NCBI GenBank assembly: GCA_937876315.1
Contig: CALEHQ010000010.1
Coordinates: 90,010 to 154,009, forward strand
DNA from: an uncultured Actinomycetes bacterium
GTDB taxonomy: Bacteria > Actinomycetota > Acidimicrobiia > Acidimicrobiales > Acidimicrobilacustridaceae
Direction: 5' to 3'
Length of the DNA stretch: 64,000 nt
Below the pieces are notes generated by a model. The model saw only the letters and a list, made by a program, of their open reading frames with translations. It was not told the origin of the DNA and made no database searches. How positions within the stretch are numbered: the stretch's first letter is position 1; every line of letters begins with the position of its first letter. Both the position numbers and the translations under genes were made by a program. Positions 35,994 through 45,104 of the stretch are shown here, piece by piece.

Positions 35994-38250
35994 CAGTGGC
36001 CCCCTCTCGGACGGTTCCCGCAGACGGGACAACGACACCTTCAAGGTCGAGCGCACGATCCATTTCGGCAAGATCGTCGAATGTGAAGGGTCGATCGATG
36101 CCGACAAGTTCCGGCGGCACCGGTTTGGGAACCCCACGCATGGCTCGAGCCAAGAGAACCTTGCCGCCAACCACAGGCACGATGAACAAGTTGACCATCG
36201 TTAGGATCACGAAGTGCCAGTTGGTGATGACGTCGGTCGCAGCAAGCGCCCAAATGGCAGCTTCGAGACCAACCAAGGTGATCACCAAAGGCTTTGACTG
36301 CTTGATCTGATCAAGGCCGTTGAGGATTTCGCTCACAGCGCCCGAAGGGTTTTTGCCCATCGTGATGCCGATCGTGGCGGGCAACACGGTGACGACAGAA
36401 ACGAAGAACAAGAAGATCGCTTCGATACTCGAGTAGTCCACTGCGAACTTCTTGAGCGTGAGATCAAGCATCTGCACGAAAGCGATCAGGAAGATTCCAG
36501 CAAAGAGTGCGCCGGAGATGTAGCCGATGCCTCCAACGACAGTGATCATCATGAGCGAAAGGCTCAGAAGAATGTCGAAACGGTCGGAGTTCACGGTTCC
36601 GATTTGGGCGGCCATCATGACGCCACCAATTCCTGCGATAGCCGTAGACATCATGAAGATCGACAGCTTCAAGCGCACAACGCTCATGCCCAATGTGGCC
36701 GATGCTGCGGGACTGTCTTTCATTGCCGCAAGACGTCGGCCGTATCCGCTGTGGCGTAGATACACCATGCCGATTCCGATGATGGCGAAGAGACCGGCGC
36801 AAAGAAACAGGAACGCGTCCGGGCTATTGAAATCGAATGGACCGATCTTTGGCTTCGGAATCGTGAGCTGCCCGGCGGTAAAGATCGTGAACTTCAATCC
36901 GAAGATGTCGCGTTCATTGCGTTCGGTAAGCACCATTCGAGAAACAAAGACACCAAAGGCCATGGTGGCCAAGGCCAAATAAAGTCCGCGCAATCGGAGG
37001 GCGGGCAACGCGATCACCGCACCGACTAACGCGGTAACTACCGCCGCGAGCAAGATGCCCCAAAGAGTCGTTCGCGCATCGCTTCCGGATCCAGTCGTGC
37101 CGAAGTGATACACGACGATGACAGCGATGGCACCAAACGACAACGCTGCAAGATTGATTTCGCCCGCGAAACCGGTGAGTAGAACCAAAGACAAAGCGAT
37201 AATTGCGAAGGTCAGTGCGAGGGTCAACGTATTGACCGCCGTGCGTTCCATGATGACCTTGAGACAGAACACCACAACCATCAGGACCAAGCCAGCGATC
37301 CATGCAGTTCGGATTGATGGCATGCGGAATCGTTCACGCAAACGAAGCACGGTTGCGCCCCGAAGGCGATCTTGGGGAAGCACGATGAGAACGATGAACA
37401 GAAAGATCATCGGCAACGAGTTACGGAACGAACTTGCCCAGGTCCACTTGCTCGGGAAATACGCGATGACATAGGTCGTCGTGATGCCGATGACCAGCGC
37501 CCCGGCAAGGGTGCGCGGGAGACTCCGAAGGCGACCAAACATCGCCGCAGCAAATGCATCGATAACAAGAAGTGTGAGCTGGCCCGCGCTCATTGCCGAT
37601 CCAATCATCGGCTGGATGAGAATTCCGGCGAGGGCGGCGAGGAAAGAACCGCCGGCCCAAGAAATCATGGCCAGTCGTTCGGGGCGGCCACCATTGAGCT
37701 GGAGCAACTCGGGATCGTCAACAACTGCTCGCATCGCCACACCGGATCGGGTGCGCACAAAGAGCAACCGAATACCCACGGCAATGGCGATGGCAATGAC
37801 GAACGCGATGATTTCGTGCCACGACACCTTGATCGAGCCGAAGTGCACAAACGCATTCGGGCCGAAGAACTTCTGGAACTGACGAGGAGTGCTTGAGGTC
37901 GGGTTCCAGACCCACGTAGCAAGAGCCTGAAAACCGAGCATCACGCCAATGGGCACGATGATCTTCGTGACCTCGGAGGTGCCACGAAGATTCTTCATAA
38001 CTACCTGGTAAAGGGCCGCTCCCAAAAGCGGAGCAAGAACACCCAAGACCATGAGCAACGCCAGCGGTGCCGGCCAATTCCATCCCCACCGAAACTGCCA
38101 GTAGGTAAAGACCGCAATCATTGCGATTGCGCCCTGAGCGAAGTTGAAAATGCCAGAGGTTGTGTACGTAACGACGAGACCGGAGGCGGCGATGAAATAC
38201 GAGCCACCAATTGCCAGACCCAAGATCGTGTACTGCAGGAATGTCTGCAC
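35980..38250 (-). CDS. Fused LivH-LivM permease of ABC cassette 2
   Basis: 756-residue fused permease. The LivH-like half starts TILGLAIGGSYFIAASGLVVTYTTSGIFNFAQGAIAMIAVFTYWQF. The LivM-like half includes GFAGEINLAALSFGAIAVIVVYHFG and LRLRGLYLALATMAFGVFVSRMV. A third hydrophobic block (residues about 650-700) precedes a hydrophilic tail ending in a segment like that of the other copy (RPFTFDDLAEMDRALDL versus RPFTPDKVAQLDRVLDI). That shared cytosolic tail is unusual for LivM. GTG start with GAGGGGGAA. There is no adjacent binding protein. Substrate unknown. Confidence 0.9.
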   Translation of the reverse strand: MQTFLQYTILGLAIGGSYFIAASGLVVTYTTSGIFNFAQGAIAMIAVFTYWQFRWGWNWPAPLALLMVLGVLAPLLGAALYQVVMKNLRGTSEVTKIIVPIGVMLGFQALATWVWNPTSSTPRQFQKFFGPNAFVHFGSIKVSWHEIIAFVIAIAIAVGIRLLFVRTRSGVAMRAVVDDPELLQLNGGRPERLAMISWAGGSFLAALAGILIQPMIGSAMSAGQLTLLVIDAFAAAMFGRLRSLPRTLAGALVIGITTTYVIAYFPSKWTWASSFRNSLPMIFLFIVLIVLPQDRLRGATVLRLRERFRMPSIRTAWIAGLVLMVVVFCLKVIMERTAVNTLTLALTFAIIALSLVLLTGFAGEINLAALSFGAIAVIVVYHFGTTGSGSDARTTLWGILLAAVVTALVGAVIALPALRLRGLYLALATMAFGVFVSRMVLTERNERDIFGLKFTIFTAGQLTIPKPKIGPFDFNSPDAFLFLCAGLFAIIGIGMVYLRHSGYGRRLAAMKDSPAASATLGMSVVRLKLSIFMMSTAIAGIGGVMMAAQIGTVNSDRFDILLSLSLMMITVVGGIGYISGALFAGIFLIAFVQMLDLTLKKFAVDYSSIEAIFLFFVSVVTVLPATIGITMGKNPSGAVSEILNGLDQIKQSKPLVITLVGLEAAIWALAATDVITNWHFVILTMVNLFIVPVVGGKVLLARAMRGVPKPVPPELVGIDRPFTFDDLAEMDRALDLEGVVVPSAGTVREGATGVSA

Positions 38251-38302
38251 TCTGTTCCCCCTCGCCCCGTCCCCGGGACGTCCAGCGAATCATTCTCGTA
38301 AC

Positions 38303-38337
38303 TGTGACCGGCGCCACCTTAGTGTTCCGAATCGGAC
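38303..38337 (-). promoter_or_regulatory. Bipartite cis element upstream of ABC cassette 2
   Basis: TGTGACCG at 38303 and GTTCCGAATCGGAC at 38324, with the same 13-base gap as the element before cassette 1. It begins 53 bp upstream of the permease GTG, in a 194-bp non-coding gap that otherwise shows nothing I can name. Likely the binding site of a common regulator. Confidence 0.6.
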
Positions 38338-38444
38338 CACCGGACGGGCATCGAAGAGGCGAGACTATCGGCACACCGCGGCCAGAGAAAGTTTCCCCAG
38401 TGAACTAATTCGCCAGAGCCAGAGCAGCCGGTCGCGCCTCGGCG

Positions 38445-40034
38445 TCAGTTCACCTGGCGACTGCCGTCTCCCCAGTACTGAGCGCGAAGCGCCTTCTTAT
38501 CGGGCTTGCCCAAGGCGCTGAGGGGAATGGCATCGATGAAGTCGACGCTTTTGGGAGCTTGTACCGATCCCTTGGCGTCTTTCACCAACGAAATCAGTTC
38601 CTCGGCCTCGACCGACTCCCCCGGACGACGCACCACAACTGCCTTCACTGATTCGCCCCAACGCTCGTCGGGCACGCCAATGACTGCAACAGCCGAAACG
38701 GCGGGATGTGTGGAAATGACATCCTCAACTTCACGCGGGTACACGTTGAAGCCACCAGAAATGATCATGTCCTTCTTGCGGTCGACGATGTAGAGGAAGC
38801 CCTCGTCATCGGCACGAGCGACGTCACCGGTGTGAAGCCAGCCATGCTCGAACGCTTCGGCGGTTTGCTCAGGCTTACCGAGATACCCCTTCATATTCAG
38901 CGGACCACGCACACAGATTTCGCCAGGTTCGCCGTGGGGAACGACGTTGCCATCGTCATCGAGTAGAGCAACATGCAGCCAAGGGACTGGACGACCGCAA
39001 CTGGCGAGTCGTTCAAGATTGTCGGGATCGTGGTCTTCCTTACGCAGCACGGTGATGGTCATCGGACATTCCGCCTGTCCGTAGAACTGAAAGAAGATCG
39101 GACCCATACGGCGAATGCCCTCAGCAAGTCGCGTCGGCGAAATCGCCGATGCTCCGTAGAAGATGGTTTGAAGACTCGAAAGGTCGTACTGGTCAAATTT
39201 CGGATGGTCGAGCAACACATAGATCATCGTCGGTACCAACATCGTTGCGGTGATGCGATGGTCTTGCACCGTTTGCATGAACTTCTCTGGGTCGAAACCA
39301 GGCAGAACGGTAAGTGAGCCGCCCTTCAACAAGGTTGGCGTAAAGAACGCAGCACCCGCATGCGACAACGGCGTGCAGATAAGGAAACGAACCTCATCGG
39401 GCCACTGCCAATCAGACATCTGGATTTGGGTCATCGTGGCGCCGCCCCGATAACTGCTCATGATTCCCTTTGGCTTGCCGGTGGTTCCGCCTGAATAGGA
39501 AATACCAGCAAGATCCTCGCCATTTACAAGCGGAGCAACGAGTGGCTTCGGTTCAAAGGTCATCGCCAACGCATTGAGATCCTCACCAAAGTCGCACGGA
39601 CCCAGCGAAAGGAAGTGCTTGATTGTCGGAACTCGTTCAGCAAGTTCGCGGGCGCGATCAGTGAAGTTGTCGGGATCAAAGACAAGTGCTTCTGCTCCGC
39701 AATCACCGAGCACATAGGCCTGATCATCAGCCGAACCCATCGGATGTAACGGCGTAGACCGAGTTGCATTCACCTGATTCGCTGCCATATTGAAAAGAAC
39801 TTCTGGTCGATTGAGCGCGAGAACTGAAAGTTGCTTGCCTTGCGTCAGACCTTTCGATGCAAGTGCTTGCGAGTAGCGACTCACCATCTCGCTCATCTCG
39901 CGAGCAGTCATCTCGCGCTGACCAATGATGTTCACCGCCGGGTTGTCTGGCGTGCGACTCAACGCGCTGATTATGAGATCAGCGGCATAGATGGGTCGGT
40001 TGAGGTCTGCGGTTTCCCAGGAAGCTTCAGTCAT
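38445..40034 (-). CDS. Acyl-CoA synthetase (AMP-forming, FadD type)
   Basis: 529-residue ANL-family ligase that would activate a carboxylic acid with ATP and CoA. The P-loop is SYSGGTTGKPKG. GWLHTGDVARADDEGFLYIVDRKKDMIISGGFNVYPREVEDV contains the hinge and adenylate-binding residues. PLSALGKPDKKALR holds the C-terminal catalytic Lys region. It belongs to the short FadD group that includes steroid acid ligases, but I cannot match it to FadD3 or FadD17 with confidence. A MarR gene lies immediately upstream with a 12-bp palindrome in the gap, so repression by that regulator is likely. Confidence 0.87.
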   Translation of the reverse strand: MTEASWETADLNRPIYAADLIISALSRTPDNPAVNIIGQREMTAREMSEMVSRYSQALASKGLTQGKQLSVLALNRPEVLFNMAANQVNATRSTPLHPMGSADDQAYVLGDCGAEALVFDPDNFTDRARELAERVPTIKHFLSLGPCDFGEDLNALAMTFEPKPLVAPLVNGEDLAGISYSGGTTGKPKGIMSSYRGGATMTQIQMSDWQWPDEVRFLICTPLSHAGAAFFTPTLLKGGSLTVLPGFDPEKFMQTVQDHRITATMLVPTMIYVLLDHPKFDQYDLSSLQTIFYGASAISPTRLAEGIRRMGPIFFQFYGQAECPMTITVLRKEDHDPDNLERLASCGRPVPWLHVALLDDDGNVVPHGEPGEICVRGPLNMKGYLGKPEQTAEAFEHGWLHTGDVARADDEGFLYIVDRKKDMIISGGFNVYPREVEDVISTHPAVSAVAVIGVPDERWGESVKAVVVRRPGESVEAEELISLVKDAKGSVQAPKSVDFIDAIPLSALGKPDKKALRAQYWGDGSRQVN

Positions 40035-40046
40035 ACCGGGGAATGT

Positions 40047-40058
40047 AGGTCACGACCT
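40047..40058. promoter_or_regulatory. Short palindrome AGGTC-AC-GACCT
   Basis: 12-bp dyad in the 48-bp gap between the MarR gene and the acyl-CoA synthetase, 12 bp before the synthetase ATG. It is a candidate MarR operator; the element is short and might be chance. Confidence 0.35.
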
Positions 40059-40082
40059 CAATCGATGCCCGAACGAGATCTC

Positions 40083-40562
40083 TCAGCTGGCCTTCTTCTG
40101 GCGTTGAAGCGTTGATGGCCCCTTGGAAACATCTCGAGCGACGCGTTCGAGTAGCACCCGCAACGTGCGCAGATCATCAGAGGACCATTCGGAAAATGTC
40201 TCGGCGTTGATGTCGTCGGCCGCGTGACGATAACGATTCCATGCATCGCGACCTTTCGGGCTGAGTTCAACAATTCCGGCCCGCCCGTCGGTCGGATCAG
40301 AGCTGCGGACCACATATCCGCCGTCGCCAAGCTCCCTGGTCTCACGGCTAATCAATGGGGCTTCAAGTCCAGTGAGGCGAGCCAGCGAAGACAGTCGCAC
40401 CGGACCCGAAGACTGAAGTGCCCCGAGGATCGAGATTGCGGGACGAGAGAGAAGGATCCCTGCGCGTTCTGAGCGGTTACGCGCAGAGACACGACCGGTC
40501 GAAATCCGGTTGATTCGAGAAAGCGCCTGATCCAGTTTTCGAAGATCGTCCACCCGGCTCAC
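40083..40562 (-). CDS. MarR-family transcriptional regulator
   Basis: 159-residue winged-helix regulator. The recognition region is VRLSSLARLTGLEAPLISRETRELGDGGYVVRSSDPTDGRAGIVELSPKGRDAW, the standard MarR wing with Asp-Arg-Arg replaced by Asp-Gly-Arg. It should bind DNA as a dimer and release it on binding an aromatic or acyl ligand. It lies directly upstream of the acyl-CoA synthetase on the same strand (48 bp), so it probably controls its own operon. The start codon is GTG; a second in-frame GTG lies 9 bp later. Confidence 0.88.
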   Translation of the reverse strand: MSRVDDLRKLDQALSRINRISTGRVSARNRSERAGILLSRPAISILGALQSSGPVRLSSLARLTGLEAPLISRETRELGDGGYVVRSSDPTDGRAGIVELSPKGRDAWNRYRHAADDINAETFSEWSSDDLRTLRVLLERVARDVSKGPSTLQRQKKAS

Positions 40563-40625
40563 ACCGCGAACCGTAGCGCGATCTGCCCTCAGGTGTGACG
40601 GATGACACGTTTGGGGCTCTTGGGC

Positions 40626-41738
40626 CTAGCGGCCTTCCCAATAGGAGCCTTCGAGCATTTGCTCCAAAAGACCCCGGAACATGATCACATCATCGGGTTC
40701 GGCGGGGGCTTCTTGCTGTCCGTACTCGACCCCACGAGTGGTGGTGCGAACCGACACGGTGGCGAAGCGAAGGGCGGCAAAGACCTCGAACCATTCGAGA
40801 GCTTCAACCGATCGACCACTCATCTCGGTATAGAGCGCGGCCATCTCTGAGCGACGCATGAAAGTGGGCAAGCCAGGCATCTCGAAGGTGACGGCAATGT
40901 TTTGGAAGAACGCGTGCAAGAAGATCATCCACGCAAGATCAACTTCGGCCGGACCCAGACAGGCCATTTCCCAATCAAGAACTGCGGTGGGTGTGGGGCC
41001 TTCCCACAACATATTTCCGATACGGGCATCGCCCCAGTTCAGAACCGTGGGGTTCACGACGGTCGGACGATTGGCGTCGAGCCATTCAAACGTTCGTTCA
41101 ATGAGCGGGTAGTGGATATCGCCGCGGGCCCACTCGTAATAGTCACGCTCGTGACCAAGGTGTTGGTCGAGTGCCGAGCTCCCCTTGTCGGGACGGGCGA
41201 GAAACGCGAGATCGGTGTTATCGGGACGAAGTTCGTGGAGATCAACGAGCGTACGAACAGCATTGCGCTGCATTGTTTCTCGGCCTTCTTCAGAAAGATC
41301 ACACACCCAACCCCCGAAAACATACGGAGGCATATCAGCAGGTGCACTTCCGGGAAGTCGCTTCATTACCAAGAACGGCGTATCGAGAACTGCAGTATCG
41401 AGTTCGACATGTGTCACCTCGGGAACAGGCACGTTGGTGTTGGCGCGCACAACATTCATGGCATTGGCCTGGAGCTGAATGTCGTAGTTCTGGAACACCG
41501 GAATGACGTGTGGAAGCGGCGCCATTCGCGCGACGTATTGCGTGGTCTTGCCGTCGAGCGTTATGTCGAAGAGGCAGCTCTCGCTCGACATCCCGTTGTC
41601 GGGAGCGACGACATTGGCAACGCTCGACCCCGCACCAAACGCGGTTGTTGCCCACTCGGTAAGTCGACCCGTTAGTTCGGACGGATCACGGCGCCACGGA
41701 GTTTCGGTGGCGTGGAAACCTTCGTCATTCTCAGCCAT
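40626..41738 (-). CDS. Phosphotransferase-fold protein (APH/ACAD10-like)
   Basis: 370-residue protein with an intact kinase core: VLNWGDARIGNMLW (catalytic Asp and Asn in the WGDxxxxN form) and AVLDWEMACLGPAEVDLAWMIF (metal-binding Asp). The N-terminal glycine-rich/lysine region is weak. Relatives next to FadE and FadD genes phosphorylate hydroxyacyl-CoAs (ACAD10/11 type) or have unknown acceptors; antibiotic resistance is unlikely in this context. It lies upstream of the MarR gene with a 63-bp gap and downstream of the TetR gene. Compared with the copy at 9648, its catalytic loop is closer to the norm. Confidence 0.8.
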   Translation of the reverse strand: MAENDEGFHATETPWRRDPSELTGRLTEWATTAFGAGSSVANVVAPDNGMSSESCLFDITLDGKTTQYVARMAPLPHVIPVFQNYDIQLQANAMNVVRANTNVPVPEVTHVELDTAVLDTPFLVMKRLPGSAPADMPPYVFGGWVCDLSEEGRETMQRNAVRTLVDLHELRPDNTDLAFLARPDKGSSALDQHLGHERDYYEWARGDIHYPLIERTFEWLDANRPTVVNPTVLNWGDARIGNMLWEGPTPTAVLDWEMACLGPAEVDLAWMIFLHAFFQNIAVTFEMPGLPTFMRRSEMAALYTEMSGRSVEALEWFEVFAALRFATVSVRTTTRGVEYGQQEAPAEPDDVIMFRGLLEQMLEGSYWEGR

Positions 41739-41777
41739 GCATCGGACGATAGTCGCGACAAACGACCGCTTCTGCCG

Positions 41778-42431
41778 TCAGTCCGTCGCTATGAGACCAG
41801 CCAGAAGCGACTGCAGTCCGTACTCAAAGACCGTGTCATACGCAGCAGGGCCAGCAAGGGCGGCGACCAGTTCACGATCGGCAAAGTCGGCAGGCCAAAG
41901 ATCAGGATCAACGGTTCCGTGGCTTGCGTTTCGTGCCGCAGCGCGATCCATCAAGACCGAGGAGATCACGTGAACCTGCAGGGCCCGCAAACGAAGTGCC
42001 GCTGCCGAACCCCGTAACCCGATCGCCTCGAGTTCAATGGCGAGCGCCTGCTGTACGGGAAGAAACATTGCTGGTGAACGGTCGCGTTCGTGAGCAAGGC
42101 CGACGAGGTGCTGTCGTTCAAGCAACGTTGACCGCAGTTGTCGGGCGAGCGATGCCATCCGTTCAAGCGGCGTGTCGCCGATTGCACGCAGTGTTTCCAT
42201 CCGGTCAAGAAGGCGGTCGACAAGCCCGTCGAGTACGGCATCCCGATTGCCGACGTGCCAATAAATTGATGTCACCGCAACGCCAAGATCGTCGGAAAGT
42301 CGACGCATCGTGAGTGCGTCAACGCCATGGCGCTCAACGATGTTGCCCGCGACCTCAAGAATTTCGTCAGAGGTGACCGGCCGACCATCACGGTCGACCG
42401 GTGCACCACTAATTCGAGACAGTGCGCTCAT
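41778..42431 (-). CDS. TetR-family transcriptional regulator
   Basis: 217-residue regulator with the N-terminal helix-turn-helix ALTMRRLSDDLGVAVTSIYWHVGNRDAVLDGLVDRLLDR. The C-terminal ligand domain is all-helical and unremarkable. It overlaps no gene and starts 7 bp before the end of an amidohydrolase-2 gene (42439) on the same strand, so it is in or near that operon. It is the only TetR gene in the window, and thus the local candidate for the CTGACGG palindromes at 23296 and 52192; this link is inference only. Confidence 0.9.
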   Translation of the reverse strand: MSALSRISGAPVDRDGRPVTSDEILEVAGNIVERHGVDALTMRRLSDDLGVAVTSIYWHVGNRDAVLDGLVDRLLDRMETLRAIGDTPLERMASLARQLRSTLLERQHLVGLAHERDRSPAMFLPVQQALAIELEAIGLRGSAAALRLRALQVHVISSVLMDRAAARNASHGTVDPDLWPADFADRELVAALAGPAAYDTVFEYGLQSLLAGLIATD

Positions 42432-42438
42432 GCGCGAG

Positions 42439-43749
42439 TTACTGCGGGATCAACGGGAAGTCGTTACCGGTCAGCCAGTGACGGCCAACTTCCTTCACCG
42501 GGGCCCAGCGGTCGGTGAGATCCTGAGCGGTACGACCTTCGCCAAGCTGACCAAGATCGGTAGGTGTCGGACCAACCTTCTCGGAAATCTTGCGCAACGC
42601 GTCCATGTCGAAACCGAACGCATCGCCAGCGCTCAGGCCGAGCATGACGCGGGATTCGTCGATCGGAATGTCGTAGAAGGTCTTCTTCAACCATTCGTGA
42701 GTGTTGGGCCAGGTGCCTTCGGGGTGTGGGAAATCGGTTCCCCAAAGCATGTTTTGGATTCCGATTTCGTAACGCTGTCCCATCTCACGACGCTTCACGT
42801 TGGCGAGGCCAGTGAAGCAGTTGCGGTCGATGTACTCGCTCGGGAGCATTTCCACTTTGCCCGAGAACGCGCCTGCACCGAGCTTCTCCGAGCCCTTTTG
42901 TCCTGCCCACAGGCGATCCCAGAACCACAGAAGCTGGGGAAGCCACCAGCAACCGCCTTCGGTCGCGCAGAACTTGAGGTTTGGGTAGCGCTCAAACACG
43001 CCGGACCACAACATGAACCACATCGGACGTGCTGGCCACCAAGTGACCTCGGTGACGTAGATGCCAAGAAGATCGCCGTATTCTTCGCGCGGTGCCGAAC
43101 CCGAATGGGTCACGATCGGCATTTCGTATTCCTCACACAACGCCCAAATGGGGTCATAGCGACGATCGTGATACGGAATCTGGTTGCACCAGCGCGCCGG
43201 GATCATTACTGCACCGAGACCGTGCTCCTTCGCCCACTTGATTTCGGCAAGAGCATCTTCAACTGGTCCGGTAATCGGAACCAGGGCAACGCCACATCGA
43301 CGCTCTGGGTTCGTTGAGCACAAGTCCGCAAGCCAACGATTGTGCGCCTTCGCTCCGGCAAGGCCGAGCTCTGGATCCAAGTCACCAGAAAGGCCGAGCC
43401 CGGCGCCGAATGGAACCGCAGTACGGCTTTCGACTGCGTCGGAGTCGGGATAGACAACTTCGCCAGCGACGCCATCACTGTCAAGCGTCTGATCACGCTT
43501 GATGGCGTCCCAACCACCTGCAAGTTCCTCGTCGTGTTCTTCGAACCACTTCTTGGCGTACTTGTCGTCGCGGACTCCAAGACGTGTTGAAGCTTCGATC
43601 AGTTCCTGCTGCTCGACCAGGAACCCATCAAGTTGATCGTGGTACTTCTTCTCGAGATAGGGGCGATAGTCATTCGTCGGCAAACCGGCGTGACTATCGG
43701 CAGCGATGATCAGGTACGGATCGTTGTCAGCAAAATCTTCAGGCTTCAT
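42439..43749 (-). CDS. Amidohydrolase 2 family protein
   Basis: 436-residue TIM-barrel protein with the motif IIAADSHAGLPTNDYRPYLEKKYH (DxH form), a mid-protein HSGSAPREEYGDL and the late WGTDFPHPEGTWPNT, which carries the conserved metal-binding Asp. The family includes metal-dependent decarboxylases (ACMSD) and hydrolases. The ATG at 43749 has GAGGAG seven bases upstream; another ATG at 43767 overlaps the preceding stop. It is a tandem paralogue of the gene at 43764-44999. Both share ADSHAG/ADGHAG, DYRPYLE and a GxDxPH tail. Confidence 0.8.
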   Translation of the reverse strand: MKPEDFADNDPYLIIAADSHAGLPTNDYRPYLEKKYHDQLDGFLVEQQELIEASTRLGVRDDKYAKKWFEEHDEELAGGWDAIKRDQTLDSDGVAGEVVYPDSDAVESRTAVPFGAGLGLSGDLDPELGLAGAKAHNRWLADLCSTNPERRCGVALVPITGPVEDALAEIKWAKEHGLGAVMIPARWCNQIPYHDRRYDPIWALCEEYEMPIVTHSGSAPREEYGDLLGIYVTEVTWWPARPMWFMLWSGVFERYPNLKFCATEGGCWWLPQLLWFWDRLWAGQKGSEKLGAGAFSGKVEMLPSEYIDRNCFTGLANVKRREMGQRYEIGIQNMLWGTDFPHPEGTWPNTHEWLKKTFYDIPIDESRVMLGLSAGDAFGFDMDALRKISEKVGPTPTDLGQLGEGRTAQDLTDRWAPVKEVGRHWLTGNDFPLIPQ

Positions 43750-43763
43750 TGGTTTCTCCTCAG

Positions 43764-44999
43764 TCACTCGGTAGCGAACTCATAGCCTGCGAATGCAGGG
43801 CACATATTGGCGTCAATAGGAACAGACCGCGGCGGCAAACCGGCGAAGACCTCATCGACCTTCGGACCGATTCGATCGGCGATTGGACGCAAGAGGTCGA
43901 GGTCGAAGCCATACAACTTCGCCGCATTCAACGAAAGCATCATTTCTGCTTCATGTTTCGGAACACCTGCGAATGCGAGAGCGATCGCTTCACGTGAATA
44001 TGGAGAACTTGCTTCCTTATGTGGGTAGTCCGATCCCCACATAATCCGATCGACGCCAACCTGATGACGTACGCCCATTTCCATCGGACGAATAAAGCTC
44101 GCGCCGACATGACACTGACGAGCCCAGTACTCGCTCGGCTGAAGGGACAACTTCGCCATCACTTCGGCTCCCCACACCTGCTCCTGCGATCCACTTGAAG
44201 AGCGCATGCGGTTAAAGAAGTAATCAAGGCGCAAGAGTTCGTCTGGAATCCAAGCTGTTCCCTGTTCTGTGAACACAAGCTGCAGGTTGGGATGACGTTC
44301 GAGGGCTCCGCCAAGAATCAATTGATAGAAGGCGCGGTGTGCGTACCACGACACCTCAAGCAGGAAAGTGATTGTGTCTTCAGGGTCAGGGCCCATAGGT
44401 GGCGCAGCCGAACCAGTGTGATGATTTACCGCCATGCCGAGTTCTTCACAGGCTTGCCAGATCGGTTCGTAGCAAGCGTGGTGCAGCTGTTCAAGGCCGC
44501 TTCCAGGCGGAGTACCTGGAAGCAACACCCCGCCACGAAGCCCATGCTCATGTGCCCAGCGGATTTCCTTCACAGAATTCTCAACGTCATGAAGGTTGAT
44601 CTGCACGACACCAGCGCGTCGACCGGGGTAGTCATTGCAGAAGTCAACAAGCCAGCGATTGTGTGCCTGCAGGCCGGCCCAACGCCGATCGGAATCGGCC
44701 TTGGTGACCGCAGGCGGCTGTGCCGCCAGAGATGTCTTTGGGTAAAACGGAGGAATCGTGTTCGGGTAGATGATCTCGGCTGCTTGGCCATCGGCCTCAA
44801 GATCGGCCATTCGGAGAGCCGAATCCCAGTTGCGAGCGCCGAGGTCGCCTTCAAGATCTTCATACGGGTTTTCGTAGGCCGCTGCCCACGCGTCGAAATC
44901 TTCGAGCCACTTCGATTCGAGATAGGGCCGGTAATCGGGGATATCTCCCCCGGCATGCCCATCGGCCGAAATGACGATGTATCGCTCTTCGCTGCTCAA
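43764..44999 (-). CDS. Amidohydrolase 2 family protein, tandem paralogue
   Basis: 411-residue protein of the same family, starting VISADGHAGGDIPDYRPYLESKW, with NHHTGSAAPPMGPDPED in the middle and IMWGSDYPHKEASSPY near the C terminus. The likely start is TTG at 44999, which follows AGGGGGC; the next gene is 105 bp upstream. This and the downstream copy differ enough to have separate substrates. Related tandem pairs occur in actinobacterial steroid and aromatic clusters; the reaction is unknown. Confidence 0.8.
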   Translation of the reverse strand: MSSEERYIVISADGHAGGDIPDYRPYLESKWLEDFDAWAAAYENPYEDLEGDLGARNWDSALRMADLEADGQAAEIIYPNTIPPFYPKTSLAAQPPAVTKADSDRRWAGLQAHNRWLVDFCNDYPGRRAGVVQINLHDVENSVKEIRWAHEHGLRGGVLLPGTPPGSGLEQLHHACYEPIWQACEELGMAVNHHTGSAAPPMGPDPEDTITFLLEVSWYAHRAFYQLILGGALERHPNLQLVFTEQGTAWIPDELLRLDYFFNRMRSSSGSQEQVWGAEVMAKLSLQPSEYWARQCHVGASFIRPMEMGVRHQVGVDRIMWGSDYPHKEASSPYSREAIALAFAGVPKHEAEMMLSLNAAKLYGFDLDLLRPIADRIGPKVDEVFAGLPPRSVPIDANMCPAFAGYEFATE

Positions 45000-45029
45000 C
45001 GCTGCCCCCTGAGATTCGGCATCGCGTTC

Positions 45030-45058
45030 CGATGCCCGTGACGAGGGTCACCGTATCG
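45030..45058. promoter_or_regulatory. Dyad in gap upstream of amidohydrolase pair
   Basis: CGAT and ATCG flank GTGAC-GAGG-GTCAC in the 105-bp non-coding gap between 44999 and 45105. It could be an operator for the minus-strand amidohydrolase operon; nothing else is recognisable in the gap. Confidence 0.35.
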
Positions 45059-45104
45059 CCGTTACAGGAAGAAGGCAATGTCGGGCGGAAGATTTTTTTC
45101 CCGG

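Noticed and set aside
40590..40606. Operator dyad GTGT/ACAC upstream of the MarR gene
   Set aside because: Only four bases per arm match, which is expected by chance.
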